64,000 nucleotides of DNA from Spirochaetales bacterium (GTDB taxonomy: Bacteria > Spirochaetota > Spirochaetia > Treponematales > Treponemataceae). Positions 8,701-16,732 of this stretch are shown piece after piece (positions within the stretch are counted from its first letter, which is position 1; every line of letters starts with the position of its first letter). The stretch covers positions 1 to 64,000 of the forward strand of contig QKEL01000007.1 of assembly GCA_003252395.1 (NCBI GenBank), read 5' to 3'. The notes beneath the pieces were generated by a model, which searched no databases, was not told where the DNA came from, and was given only the letters and a program-made list of their open reading frames with translations. The position numbers and the translations under genes were made by a program.

Positions 8701-8782
8701 TCTCTAGGGCTATCGCGGCGGAAGAAAGGAAGAGCATTACCGTGAGGGGAATCGAAAAAAAGGAACGGGCATTCGGCTTCAT
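5705..8782 (-). CDS. Two-component-propeller sensor fused to class III adenylate cyclase
   Basis: About 1025 residues. A signal peptide/anchor (start MKPNARSFF at 8782) is followed by a dozen or more ligand-gated propeller repeats (pattern DGxGxLWVGT; NGL), a Y_Y_Y domain (about 670-735), one transmembrane helix (IPFMVLVAACLLALGYLV), a coiled coil and a class III cyclase domain. The catalytic domain shows VADIVGF and VGDAY metal aspartates, adenine-selecting Lys (RIKTVGDAY) and Asp (FDVFGD), and transition-state VNIAFR, so cAMP is the expected product. A longer frame begins at 8863 but would put the signal peptide inside the protein. The usual output of such propellers is a histidine kinase, so this fusion is less common. 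Confidence 0.88.
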   Translation of the reverse strand: MKPNARSFFSIPLTVMLFLSSAAIALETGMAPERMIMDHWDDLTGLPSNNVLDVLQDGAGYMWLASYDGLIRFDGKNFIVYNKASGDGFSSNSARSLAEGPDGTVWIGTNTDGLIAYRNGSFETYGTESGLPDLSIRALGFDRSGTLWVGTAGGLAVFGSDGRFAPAGSPEGISTFLQPLSDGSLLSGTNRNGLILSNADGIALWNPTGLEDFTNRSFTAAFEDGEGRLWLGTAMGDIFVIKKNVLVRRFELPELKGGTIKDFVVDGEGTVWIATDKGLAYGDLTGFRLFSEVNGLPNNSVTALWLDREKSLWVCTERGGLVKFSSGKFLNITTREGLKGNAVNSVVEDRYGSVWVGSDQGLTFLPSVEDPYGVSTGRTAAVEAVLADIGGSRVRQIRLDSRGHLWFSTYSNFGLYRFDGATGKSVSAEKNLPVNRFRLSLEDSRGRIWGGTSAGLCLLDEGRIYTRADGLRNEFILGLFEDSQKRLWIGLDGGGLARLEDDGTFSSWTVEDGLAGNVVFRVFEDSERRLWVCTSDGLSLVNPDGRFTTFRATDGLLSDSVYELLQDPKSGDFWLITSRGIAVFSPELLVNLKPGALLNKNRVRVLNRLDGLAGQPAANSWAFISPSGVFFLPTISGLSVYNPKSVAINPTPPPVYVEQVTVDGYSTGVPAGKEIEVNVPAGTRRVSIGFTALSFVIPQKVGFSYALEGYDRVPITTYGERSAVYTNLPPGKYRFHVTAWNNDGVANPLGAWVTLRVRPRFWQTIPFMVLVAACLLALGYLVTLARLRAITRRKERLEKLVSLRTSDLLKERERSESLLLNVLPPHVAAELKNNGKAEPRVHPGVTVYVADIVGFTEKSAALSPAATIDALNTIFGAFDEIMDRHGCERIKTVGDAYIAVARLTPCENCAGIADDAARLASAALETLSWLASYREQTPVPWEIRIGMHTGPVVGGVVGIKKYIFDVFGDTVNIAFRLQGISSPGEITLSRETADLLEGRFTLASKGREGIKGKGEMELLSLQGMR

Positions 8783-8879
8783 AAAAAACACTATATAGTA
8801 TTCCACGACGCTAAGCCAGCGAAAAACGCGTTTCTCCCGGACACTTGCCCGGCTTTCCGGCATAACCTATGATTAAGCT

Positions 8880-10334
8880 ATGCCGAGAGCGCGCTCCACC
8901 GAACGGGAATCGTATCGAAACCTCATACGCACCAATTATACCTTAGCCACGTTGGGCATCGTGCTCCTGGTGATCATATTCGCCCTTTACCTTTCCGCGG
9001 ATTACTCGAGAAACCGCAACGCCGAGAACGAGCGGCTCAGGCTCATCGCCACAACCTCCGCGGCCCGCTTCGAAAGCCTGGTCAACAATATGCTCGTAAC
9101 CATGCGTTTTCTCGACCAATGGATTCACGATAATCCCGACAGGGATCCGCGAATGGACCCGGAGTTTATACGGCTGGTGGATATTTACCGCTCCCAAACG
9201 GGCAGGCGCATCGATATACGAATGGTAACCGACGCGGGGGGAATATATTATTTGCCCGCCACGTCGAAGGAACCCCGCGCCGACATATCGGATCGGGAAT
9301 ATTACCTCGAATCGAAAAAACTCAGGCCGGACTCGCTCTATTTCGCGAATCCCGTAGAGAGCCGGGTAACGGGAAAGTGGGGCATACCGATCACCTATCG
9401 GGTTCGAAACAATAATTTCGGGATATTCCTGCTCCTGGGGGCCATTGAGTTCGAGGTTCTGGAAGAGGTCTTGGCGCCAAGCGAGGTATTGCCGGAATTC
9501 TCGGTGGGGATACTCCGGTCCGACAAGACCCTGATTTACCGCGCTCCCTACGATTCCCTGCTGGTCGGAACCAAATTCGAGGCGCGGGCTCGGTCGGGGG
9601 AGGTCGGTATCGTGGATATTTACAATCCGGAACGGAACCGGCGCCTGGCCACCTACCAGGCCCTTAACGATTTTACCCTGGGCATCGTGATAAGCGAAAG
9701 CTGGCCTGCGGTGCGCAACGGGTGGCTTGCCTCACTTTCGATTAAGGCCGCCGTGACCGCCGCGATGATCGTCCTTTATGCCTTCCTGTCGTTTCGGATG
9801 ATCGCGGCGCAGAAACGAAATAACGATATACAGAAGAAGCTGCAAACCGCGGCGCGTTACGATACCCTGACGGGCCTGAAAAACCGGGGCTATTTTTTCG
9901 AGCGCTTCGGGGACGAGCTTGACCGGGCCCAGCGATACCGGGTTCCGCTGGTTTTCATGATCCTCGATATCGACCATTTCAAGGTTTTGAACGATTCCTG
10001 CGGCCACCCGGAGGGTGACGCCGTCCTCAAGCGCATAGCGTCGATTATCGACGCGGGAATAAGGGGCTCGGACATATCCGGGCGGGTCGGCGGCGAGGAA
10101 TTCGCCCTGATCCTCTCTGACGTGGACCTCGCGCACGCGATCGCGGTGGCGGAGCGGATCAGGGAACGGGTAACGACGATTCGCGTGGCGGGCTGGAACG
10201 CCAGCGTCAGCATTGGGGCCGTCGCGTGGAAGGGGCCGGAAGAATCCCTGACCGACCTTTACAAGCGGGCCGACGACGCCCTGTACCGCGCGAAGGCGGA
10301 GGGCAGAAACCGGGTCATAGCCTTGACCGAGTAA
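8880..10334 (+). CDS. Cache-GGDEF diguanylate cyclase
   Basis: 484 residues. Transmembrane helix about 20-42, extracytoplasmic Cache sensor (ITYRVRNNNFGIFLLLGAIE; ISDREYYLESKK) to about 285, second helix 288-310, then GGDEF. The active site is GGEEF (404-408), preceded five residues earlier by RGSD, so the product-inhibition site is intact. It is transcribed divergently from the propeller cyclase with about 97 bp between the preferred starts. No good ribosome site precedes its ATG. Its last 20 bases overlap the end of the convergent permease gene. It most likely converts an external small-molecule cue into cyclic di-GMP. Confidence 0.88.
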   Translation: MPRARSTERESYRNLIRTNYTLATLGIVLLVIIFALYLSADYSRNRNAENERLRLIATTSAARFESLVNNMLVTMRFLDQWIHDNPDRDPRMDPEFIRLVDIYRSQTGRRIDIRMVTDAGGIYYLPATSKEPRADISDREYYLESKKLRPDSLYFANPVESRVTGKWGIPITYRVRNNNFGIFLLLGAIEFEVLEEVLAPSEVLPEFSVGILRSDKTLIYRAPYDSLLVGTKFEARARSGEVGIVDIYNPERNRRLATYQALNDFTLGIVISESWPAVRNGWLASLSIKAAVTAAMIVLYAFLSFRMIAAQKRNNDIQKKLQTAARYDTLTGLKNRGYFFERFGDELDRAQRYRVPLVFMILDIDHFKVLNDSCGHPEGDAVLKRIASIIDAGIRGSDISGRVGGEEFALILSDVDLAHAIAVAERIRERVTTIRVAGWNASVSIGAVAWKGPEESLTDLYKRADDALYRAKAEGRNRVIALTE

Positions 10335-11034
10335 AGCGGGCCCACAAGGGAACGAGCCATGCGGCGGAACAGGCAGCGAAGGCCGCGACGGACAGCCATG
10401 ACCCGCGAACGATAAAGTCGGATACCCAGAAGGCGGGAAAGACGCCCGCGGCGTAGGCGATGGGGTCTTTCACCGCGAAGGGAACCGCGAGAGACGCTAA
10501 AATGAGGCCCGCCAGCTTTCCCAAGGCAAGCCCTTCAACCCGGTTTCCCGAAAAGGAAACCACGAAGAGGGCCACGCACAGCGAGACCGGGACCAACGCG
10601 ACGGAGACGACGATCAATGCGGGCAAGGAAAGGGCCGAGGTACGGAAAAGGGCCAGTACCAACGATGTGAGCGGAACCGTGGCCGCCAGGGGCACGATAA
10701 GCCGCGAAAAAAGGTACCCGGTCCGGCCCAGGGGCGTAACCGCCAAATAGGAGGCGGTTCCGTTGTCGCGCTCCTCCAACATGACCATGGCCGAGGCGAA
10801 CGACACCATATACCCCGTCAGAAAACCGACAAAAAGGTCCGCGAGTGGAAAAAAGGGACTGACCGATTCGGGTAGGCCAAAGCGTTCCGCGACGAGGCGA
10901 TTGGCCAGCGGAAGGGCAAGGCGGAAAGCCGCTCCCGCGAGGAAAGGCGCGACGAAACAGAGGGCGAGCATGGCGTCGGAGGAAATCTCCGAAACGAGGC
11001 GGCCGAGCGAACGGCGCAGCAGGCGAAGGGTCAT
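10315..11034 (-). CDS. ABC exporter permease subunit 2
   Basis: 239 residues with about six hydrophobic helices and no other domain. The sequence MVMLEERDNGTASYLAVTPL just after the second helix is the cytoplasmic signature of ABC-2-type permeases such as the fluoroquinolone-exporter-like pairs, where it contacts the ATPase. Its ATG overlaps the stop of the upstream permease by four bases, so translation is coupled. Together with the next two genes it should form a heteromeric exporter; the substrate cannot be told. The 3' end overlaps the convergent GGDEF gene by 20 bp. Confidence 0.82.
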   Translation of the reverse strand: MTLRLLRRSLGRLVSEISSDAMLALCFVAPFLAGAAFRLALPLANRLVAERFGLPESVSPFFPLADLFVGFLTGYMVSFASAMVMLEERDNGTASYLAVTPLGRTGYLFSRLIVPLAATVPLTSLVLALFRTSALSLPALIVVSVALVPVSLCVALFVVSFSGNRVEGLALGKLAGLILASLAVPFAVKDPIAYAAGVFPAFWVSDFIVRGSWLSVAAFAACSAAWLVPLWARFTRSRL

Positions 11035-11732
11035 GCGATGCCTCCCTGTCGGTCATCGAGGGCCTCGGCGGCGAATAGCCGATCCGCGCGCCGGATCGCG
11101 ACGATGCAGGCGGGTACGAACCAGGCGAGAAGGACCGGCAACGCGAGGGGCCGGGCCGGAGATTGGGGTTCCAGAAGGAAAAGGATGAGCGAGCCCGGGT
11201 TCCACGAAAGCCATTCGGGCAACAGGCTAAACCGCGTCAACGGCCCGAGGGCAAAGACGAAGGCCCCCAGGGGGACGCTCCGCACGAAAAAAGCGTTCAC
11301 CGAGGGGGCGGTAGCGGCCACGGCGAGACCGAGGGCGGTAAACAGGCAGGAGCCGACGAAGGCGCCGGCCGCGAATGAAAAGGAAAGAACGCCGCCGCCG
11401 GCCACCGTAATGACCGACGCGGAGGCAAGGGAAATCAAGCCGAGGGAAAGAAGCTTGGAAAGGGCGTATTCGGCGGCACTCGCGGGCGATACCGCGAGCG
11501 CGCTCACGACCCGCTCGCCCTTTTCGAAAAGCACGATCGCTCCGATGAAGAAAAAACCCAGCGCCGCCGGATCGGAGTATACGGTCAGGGCCCGGACCGC
11601 GGACCGCCACGCGGGGGGCGCAAGGCGCACGGCGGCGGCGTACGCCAGGGTGAGAATCGCGTACACGCCATAAAAGCCGTACCGCAGCTGAAAGCGGATG
11701 TCGGAGCTGAGCAAGGACAAAAAGCGTCTCAT
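11031..11732 (-). CDS. ABC exporter permease subunit 1
   Basis: 233 residues with about six transmembrane helices. After the second helix comes IVLFEKGERVVSALAVSPAS, the counterpart of the ATPase-contact loop in its sister subunit. It overlaps both neighbours by four bases (ATPase gene upstream, second permease downstream), so the three are one translational unit. The two permeases share topology and loop motif but little sequence, as is usual for heterodimeric ABC-2 exporters. Confidence 0.82.
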   Translation of the reverse strand: MRRFLSLLSSDIRFQLRYGFYGVYAILTLAYAAAVRLAPPAWRSAVRALTVYSDPAALGFFFIGAIVLFEKGERVVSALAVSPASAAEYALSKLLSLGLISLASASVITVAGGGVLSFSFAAGAFVGSCLFTALGLAVAATAPSVNAFFVRSVPLGAFVFALGPLTRFSLLPEWLSWNPGSLILFLLEPQSPARPLALPVLLAWFVPACIVAIRRADRLFAAEALDDRQGGIA

Positions 11733-12592
11733 GAGAGCCCCCTTCCCGTAACGTCGATGAAGATATCCTCCAGCGTCGGTTCCAGGCTATGGACGGAAAG
11801 GAGCCGGCCTTCCCTCGCGAGGGAAAGGAAGGTCTCGTCCGTCCCCGTCGCGTCGCGGTTAATCTCCGCGGTTTCTTCCCGCAACGCGCCGGCGGGATCG
11901 GGGGAGAGCCAACTGTAGCGGATACGCGCCGCGCCCCGGCTCATGGCGAGGTTCCGCGGGGTATCGAGTGCCCGAACCGTACCGTCCACGATGAAGGCGA
12001 CCCGGTCGCAGAGCTCTGCGGCGTCGTGCATGTTGTGGGTGGTGAGGATTACCGCGCGGCCCGCGTCGCGCTCGGCCCGAATCAGGGATTTCATGTCACG
12101 GGCGTTGGCGGGATCGAGCCCGGAAGTCGGCTCGTCCAGGAAAAGCACGTCGGGACCGTGAGCCAGGGCTTTGGCGAAATTAAGCCGGCTTTTCATGCCC
12201 TTCGAGAAGGCCCCTACCTTTTTGTAGCCGTCCTGGGAAAGGCCGACCATCGATAGTAGCTCATCCGCGCTTCGGCCCCGTCGCTCATAAAGGGAGGCGA
12301 AAAACTCGAGGTTTTCCCGGGCCGTCAGCTTTTCATAGAGCGTCGGATACTCGAAATCCACCCCGATTCGCTCGTAAAAGGAGCGGTCCCGCCGGCGAAC
12401 GTCGTGGCCCGCGACGCTTACCGTCCCCTTGTAGCCCGGAAGAAGCCCGGTCATGATCTTTTGCAGGGTGCTCTTTCCCGCGCCGGAGGGGCCGAGAAAG
12501 CCGAAAATTTCCCCGGAGGCCACCGAAAACGAAACGTCCCGAATAAAGGGGGATGCGGTATAGCTGAACGATACGTCGCGAACCTCTATCAT
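11729..12592 (-). CDS. ABC exporter ATPase
   Basis: 287 residues from the ATG at 12592, which overlaps the tetR stop by four bases (ATGA). Starts farther upstream lie inside tetR and would add a low-complexity tail. Motifs: Walker A GPSGAGKST (34-42), Q-loop region, signature FSKGMKSRL (a variant of LSGGQ), Walker B DVLFLDEPTSGLDP and switch His in ILTTHN. The C-terminal extension (EPTLEDIFIDVTGRG) is typical of drug or lipid exporters of the DrrA/CcmA type. It powers the two following permeases. Confidence 0.9.
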   Translation of the reverse strand: MIEVRDVSFSYTASPFIRDVSFSVASGEIFGFLGPSGAGKSTLQKIMTGLLPGYKGTVSVAGHDVRRRDRSFYERIGVDFEYPTLYEKLTARENLEFFASLYERRGRSADELLSMVGLSQDGYKKVGAFSKGMKSRLNFAKALAHGPDVLFLDEPTSGLDPANARDMKSLIRAERDAGRAVILTTHNMHDAAELCDRVAFIVDGTVRALDTPRNLAMSRGAARIRYSWLSPDPAGALREETAEINRDATGTDETFLSLAREGRLLSVHSLEPTLEDIFIDVTGRGLS

Positions 12593-13206
12593 AAAGCGCC
12601 TTCCTTTGGTCCCGTCATGGCGGCGACCGTCTGCCGGATCATGGTTTCCACCACCCGGTCGTAATAGGGTTCCCCGATTTCCCGCCGATGGAGGGTCAGG
12701 GTAAATATGCCGCGGAGCATGGCGCCCCAAAACGGCATGTCAGTCTCGCCGAGGCCCGGAAGCCGCGAAAAAACCGCGGTAACCATGTCCCCGTCTTCGG
12801 CTCGATGCGATGCGAGAACGGACTCGTCCAGCCGCGAGGAGAGGTATTCCAGCTCGCCGTCGGCCAACGAGGCGGGTAAAAAGGAAGATTCCGCCTCGCG
12901 GAACGCCAAAACCAGGGCGTCGGCGATATCGCTCGGGCGAAGCCCTTCGGGACAGGCCGCGGCGGCGTCTATCCGCTCGATGAGGACCGTGCGGACGCGC
13001 GCGTGGTAATCCATGAGGACCCGATAAAAGAGCGCCTCTTTCGAGGGATAAAAGAGGTAAAACGCCCCCTTGGAAATTCCCGCCGCCTTTGCCAATTCGT
13101 CCACGGTCGTTTTGCGGCACCCGCCGGAACCGAAGCGACGCTCCGCTTCTTCCCGTAGTTTTCCGTCTATCCGACCGCGCTCTCCCCCGGAAAATGCCCG
13201 CGCCAT
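12589..13206 (-). CDS. TetR-family repressor of the exporter operon
   Basis: 205 residues. The N-terminal helix-turn-helix reads TTVDELAKAAGISKGAFYLF then YPSKEALFY, the standard TetR recognition unit; the C-terminal two thirds is the ligand-binding helical domain and is not assignable. The start at 13206 is chosen because GGAGGTG lies five bases before it; an ATG eight codons upstream has no such site. First gene of a four-gene operon with the ATPase and permeases. A nested palindrome just upstream (13231-13260) is its probable operator, so an exporter substrate would relieve autorepression. Confidence 0.87.
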   Translation of the reverse strand: MARAFSGGERGRIDGKLREEAERRFGSGGCRKTTVDELAKAAGISKGAFYLFYPSKEALFYRVLMDYHARVRTVLIERIDAAAACPEGLRPSDIADALVLAFREAESSFLPASLADGELEYLSSRLDESVLASHRAEDGDMVTAVFSRLPGLGETDMPFWGAMLRGIFTLTLHRREIGEPYYDRVVETMIRQTVAAMTGPKEGAL

Positions 13207-13221
13207 CCTCACCTCCCCACC

Positions 13222-13260
13222 ATTATACATGACCGTATGACTATTTTAGTCTTTTCGGTC
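13222..13260 (-). promoter_or_regulatory. TetR operator and -10 element
   Basis: GACTATTTTAGTC (13239-13251; 5-bp arms, 3-base centre) is nested inside an outer pair GACCG (13231-13235) and CGGTC (13256-13260). On the minus strand TATAAT lies at 13222-13227, so a repressor on the palindrome would cover the -35/-10 region. This form (TGACTA...TAGTC) is common for TetR regulators. Confidence 0.7.
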
Positions 13261-13349
13261 ACACTGTAACTATATACCGCAATCGGCCATTCGTCAATCG
13301 GTTGCGTTGTCGCCGATAATCCCCTATACTGAATTGACAGGAGGCCCGC

Positions 13350-13910
13350 ATGTCGCTCAAGGCTATGGATCTATTCGAGGCTTACACCCAAAACAAGATG
13401 CCGCTGGATGAAGGCTATATCGTTTCGTCGTTTTTCAAACCCGAATCAACCTACAGCATCTACGAGGTCGTTTCGTATTCAGCCGTGAAAGACATTTACG
13501 CGGCCGGCAACGGCATAACCTTCCAGACCAACGGGAAGAAGATGTACGTGCTCGTTGAACCGCCGTCGTACCCGCAAAAGATGATCGAACCCTATTGCAG
13601 GCCCCAGGACTTTCTGGTTCCCCTTCGCTTCAGCGAGGCGAATTTGATCACGGCGAAGAACCAGTCGCGGATTTACTTCAATAAGGAACCCCAGCAGGCC
13701 ATTTCCGCATTCACCATCGTTCGGCCCGAGGGGATGAACTTCGCGTTCCTCTTCTATTCCCGCCCGGACGTGTTCCAGTCCATGGAACTGTTCTTCTCAA
13801 AGACGCTCAGTCAGGAAGCGGGCATTACCCAGGTAGACGCGGCAAAGGCCGCCAAAGCCATCGCCGAGCTGTGCTCAAAGACCCTTACCTGGCCCAAAGA
13901 CCAGGAATGA
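13350..13910 (+). CDS. Conserved-looking protein of unknown function
   Basis: 186 residues, soluble, no signal peptide or membrane segment. Not a family I recognise. It has a mixed alpha/beta composition with hydrophobic strands (MYVLVEPPSY; MNFAFLFYSRP) that could form a PilZ-like or cyclophilin-like sandwich, but no motif supports either. Translation is strongly signalled by AGGAGG before the ATG. Its TGA overlaps the ATG of the next gene (ATGA at 13907-13910), so it is translationally coupled to an ATP-grasp ligase and may act with it. Confidence 0.7.
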   Translation: MSLKAMDLFEAYTQNKMPLDEGYIVSSFFKPESTYSIYEVVSYSAVKDIYAAGNGITFQTNGKKMYVLVEPPSYPQKMIEPYCRPQDFLVPLRFSEANLITAKNQSRIYFNKEPQQAISAFTIVRPEGMNFAFLFYSRPDVFQSMELFFSKTLSQEAGITQVDAAKAAKAIAELCSKTLTWPKDQE

Positions 13911-14854
13911 GGCCGCTTCTCGTCGTTTGGGAGCTCGCGACCGACGACTACGGCTATTTTACGCAATTTCGCCCGGCGGTCCGCATCGCCGGGATCTGCG
14001 AAGACCGGGGCATTCCGCTCCGGTTTTTGTTTGCCCGCGACGTCGCGGCCTTTCTCGCGCGCCGCTCCTCCGATACACCGAACGCGGCGCTTCCGGGCTA
14101 TAGCCCCGCGACGCATTCCGCCACCGCGGACGCACCGTTCCGCGACGCCGCCTCCGTCCGCTGCCTGATCCGGGGCATGGCCGATCCCTCACGTATCGCC
14201 TCGCTCGAAGGGGCCGGAATTCGGTGCGTCAACGGTTCCCGGGCAACCCGAATCGCCAACGATAAACTGGAATCGGCCCATTTGGCCCGGCGCCTCGGCA
14301 TTCCGACCCCGCTCGCCTTTGCCGCCGACGGGGCGGAGGGGAGCGATCGAAGGCCGACGAATCTCCCCGCGGGCTTAGCCTATCCGATCGTGATAAAGCC
14401 GCGCTTCGGAAGCCGAGGCCGGGGCGTTACCCTGGCGACGACCGGGGAAGAGGCGGCGGCGGCGATTCAGGATCTCGCGGAACGGGGAGAGCGGGCCTTG
14501 GCGCAGGAATACGTCGCCGCATCCCGGGGGCGTGACCTGCGCGTCTTTTTTTCTGGAAACCGGATCGTCGCCGTGGCAGAACGGATAAACCCCGCAGGCG
14601 GACTCGTGTCCAACGCCGCGGAAGGCGGACTGATGCGCCGCGCGAGCTTGCCCGATCCGGCCGAGGAGTGGGAGCGGGCGGCGTTCGCGCTTGCCGGGGA
14701 AGCGGGACTTCTATACGGCTCCGCCGATTTTCTCTATACCGGCGACGGGGGGCTCACCCTCTGCGAAATCAACGCGGCGCCCGGCTTTGAGGCCCTGGAA
14801 AGGGCCTGCGGGATAGACGTCGCCGGCGCCGTGATAGACGCCGCGACGGAATAG
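13907..14854 (+). CDS. RimK-like ATP-grasp ligase
   Basis: 315 residues. Begins at the ATG overlapping the previous stop. The N-terminal pre-ATP-grasp domain runs to about 120 (includes GIRCVNGSRATRIANDKL, the conserved asparagine-binding start of RimK/LysX). It is followed by PIVIKPRFGSRGRGVTL, the ATP-binding lid, and by LAQEYVAASRGRDLRVFFSG and LCEINAAPGFEALERACGID, the metal-binding Glu/Asn pair. This is the RimK/LysX/tetrahydromethanopterin-glutamate-ligase group, which adds an amino acid to a carboxylate on a peptide, protein or cofactor. The substrate is unknown; the coupled upstream gene may be the target or partner. Confidence 0.83.
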   Translation: MRPLLVVWELATDDYGYFTQFRPAVRIAGICEDRGIPLRFLFARDVAAFLARRSSDTPNAALPGYSPATHSATADAPFRDAASVRCLIRGMADPSRIASLEGAGIRCVNGSRATRIANDKLESAHLARRLGIPTPLAFAADGAEGSDRRPTNLPAGLAYPIVIKPRFGSRGRGVTLATTGEEAAAAIQDLAERGERALAQEYVAASRGRDLRVFFSGNRIVAVAERINPAGGLVSNAAEGGLMRRASLPDPAEEWERAAFALAGEAGLLYGSADFLYTGDGGLTLCEINAAPGFEALERACGIDVAGAVIDAATE

Positions 14855-14876
14855 GCCCGGCCGCTCACGGCGCGTT

Positions 14877-16631
14877 CTAGCGCTCCCCGAGGAGCTGCTT
14901 GAGCTCCTGAATTTCGGCGGCTAGCTTTGACCGCTCCATTTTCTGGTATCGGGCGGGAACCATCTCGCGGCTCGTGCATTCGAGAACGGCCACGAGGTTT
15001 TGGAGCTCGATTTCGTAAGGATAGGCGGGCGGAATGAAATCCCGGACCGTTTCCTCCAGGTCTTCCTTGGTCACTATGGCGCGACCGTCCATGGTAGCGG
15101 TCATTTTCGCCCGCACGAGGATCGCCTCGATATCCGCCCCGGACATTTCGGAGCGCAGTCCCTTAAACAGATCCCCGAGGGGGAAATCCTTCACCTTTAT
15201 CTCGAGCTTTCGCTGCAGGGTCCGGAAAAGCTCGGCCTTCGCCTCCACGGTTTCGGGGTAAAAGAGGGCGAGGTGCTCCTCCGCCCTCCCCTGCCGCTTG
15301 AGGTCGATGGGCAGGAGATCGGGACGGCTGGTGATGAGGAACCAGATGATCTTGCCGCGGTAGTCGGTATTGCCCATAAACCCCGCGATTTGGGCGAATA
15401 CGCGGCTCGTGGTGCCCGAGTCGCCCTGCGTATCCCTGTCGCCCAGGAAGGCGTCGGCCTCGTCGATCATCACCGCGACCGGGGCCATGGCTTTCAGGAT
15501 ATTCAGCACCTTTTCCAGGTTGCTTTCCGTGGCTCCCTGCCACTTTGAGCGGAAGTTCCGGAGCTTCACCATGGGAACGCCGATTTCGCCCGCGAAGGCG
15601 GAAACCATAAAGGTTTTTCCGGTGCCCACGGGGCCCGCGATCAGGTACCCCATGGGAAGCACGTCGGTACGGCCCTGCTTTATCGCCTTGGCCGCGCTTT
15701 GGAACCGCTTGCGCACGAAATCGTGGCCGGCGACGAAGGACAGGTCATGGGAGGTTTCCACGAATTCGAGAAGCCCCGCGGCCTCGTTCTCGATGATGGC
15801 GCGCTTGCGGTCGCGAAGGTATTCGAGGGACAGGGGCTTGTCTTCCTGATACGATTCCGCCACGAGCTGATTCAGGTTCAAGAGGTTGAGTCCGGAGGTA
15901 AGCGACCCGACCCGTTCGGGATTCAGGCCGCGATCGAGCAGGAGGGTGCCGTTTTCTTCCAAAAAGGCGAGAAATTGGCTCCGCACCGCCGTATCGGGGA
16001 AGGGAATGGCGACCTTGACCGTGGAAGGCGACGAGGAAAGGCGAGGATTGATATCGGTGAGGTTTTCGGTGAGCATGAGGATGGACACGTCTCCCCGGGT
16101 AAACTGGGGCTCATGGGACCACCGGTTAAGGGTTACCAGGCAATAGCGGTCAATTTCGTCGAGATGCCCCAACTCGTCGGCGGGCACGATGGTTTCCGCG
16201 TAGTCCACGATCAGCACGATGCGAAGGTCGAGGGGAAGGTTCATGACGAAGTAACGCTCGAGCCAGTCAAAGGCCTTCACGGGATCGCGCGACAGGAAAT
16301 CCTCGGGAGGAGCGTCGGGGTAGCGGGCGCACATGGCCTTCAGGTAGTCCTTTTGCATTTGGCCCGTGCAAAAGGAGACGCCGCTCGATTTATCGTAGAA
16401 TACGATGATATCGCGGTTGCCGAACAGGACTTCCGAGATATAATCCTGGATTTTCACGAACATGAACTCGCCTTCGTTCATCTTGTGGGGAAGAAAATCG
16501 CGGATATTGCCGTGAACGAAATACAGATTGGCCGTTTTTGAGCAATACTTGACCGAAAGCTCTTGCGCCCAGGCCGGCAGGATATTTATGTAATCGAGAT
16601 TTTTCTTGATAAGCTGCTGACTTTCCGCCAT
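14877..16631 (-). CDS. AAA+ ATPase with degenerate N-terminal AAA-like domain
   Basis: 584 residues from the ATG at 16631, which has GAGGGGGGA upstream; the ATG ten codons earlier is less well placed. The N-terminal 270 residues look like a worn AAA module: VLIVDYAETIVP and SILMLTENLTDINPRL resemble Walker B and sensor 1, but no P-loop is seen. The C-terminal module is complete: GPVGTGKT (around 335), VAVMIDEADAFLG, and the arginine-containing RQGRAEEHLALFYP, with the winged VKDFPLGDLF...SGADIEAILVRA lid of FtsH/SpoVK-like AAA proteins. No protease domain or membrane segment. Divergent from the ferredoxin gene; function unknown, probably a remodelling ATPase. Confidence 0.78.
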   Translation of the reverse strand: MAESQQLIKKNLDYINILPAWAQELSVKYCSKTANLYFVHGNIRDFLPHKMNEGEFMFVKIQDYISEVLFGNRDIIVFYDKSSGVSFCTGQMQKDYLKAMCARYPDAPPEDFLSRDPVKAFDWLERYFVMNLPLDLRIVLIVDYAETIVPADELGHLDEIDRYCLVTLNRWSHEPQFTRGDVSILMLTENLTDINPRLSSSPSTVKVAIPFPDTAVRSQFLAFLEENGTLLLDRGLNPERVGSLTSGLNLLNLNQLVAESYQEDKPLSLEYLRDRKRAIIENEAAGLLEFVETSHDLSFVAGHDFVRKRFQSAAKAIKQGRTDVLPMGYLIAGPVGTGKTFMVSAFAGEIGVPMVKLRNFRSKWQGATESNLEKVLNILKAMAPVAVMIDEADAFLGDRDTQGDSGTTSRVFAQIAGFMGNTDYRGKIIWFLITSRPDLLPIDLKRQGRAEEHLALFYPETVEAKAELFRTLQRKLEIKVKDFPLGDLFKGLRSEMSGADIEAILVRAKMTATMDGRAIVTKEDLEETVRDFIPPAYPYEIELQNLVAVLECTSREMVPARYQKMERSKLAAEIQELKQLLGER

Positions 16632-16673
16632 GCGTTCCCCCCTCAAAAAGGAGTGTACCATCAGATCACGGTC

Positions 16674-16702
16674 TTGTCATTTCCCTCGGTATCGGTTATG
16701 TT
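16674..16702 (+). promoter_or_regulatory. Promoter of the ferredoxin gene
   Basis: TTGTCA (16674-16679) and TATGTT (16697-16702) are separated by 17 bases and lie about 30 bases before the ferredoxin ATG. Confidence 0.55.
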
Positions 16703-16732
16703 CCATTCATACCACATGATAAGGAGCTATAT

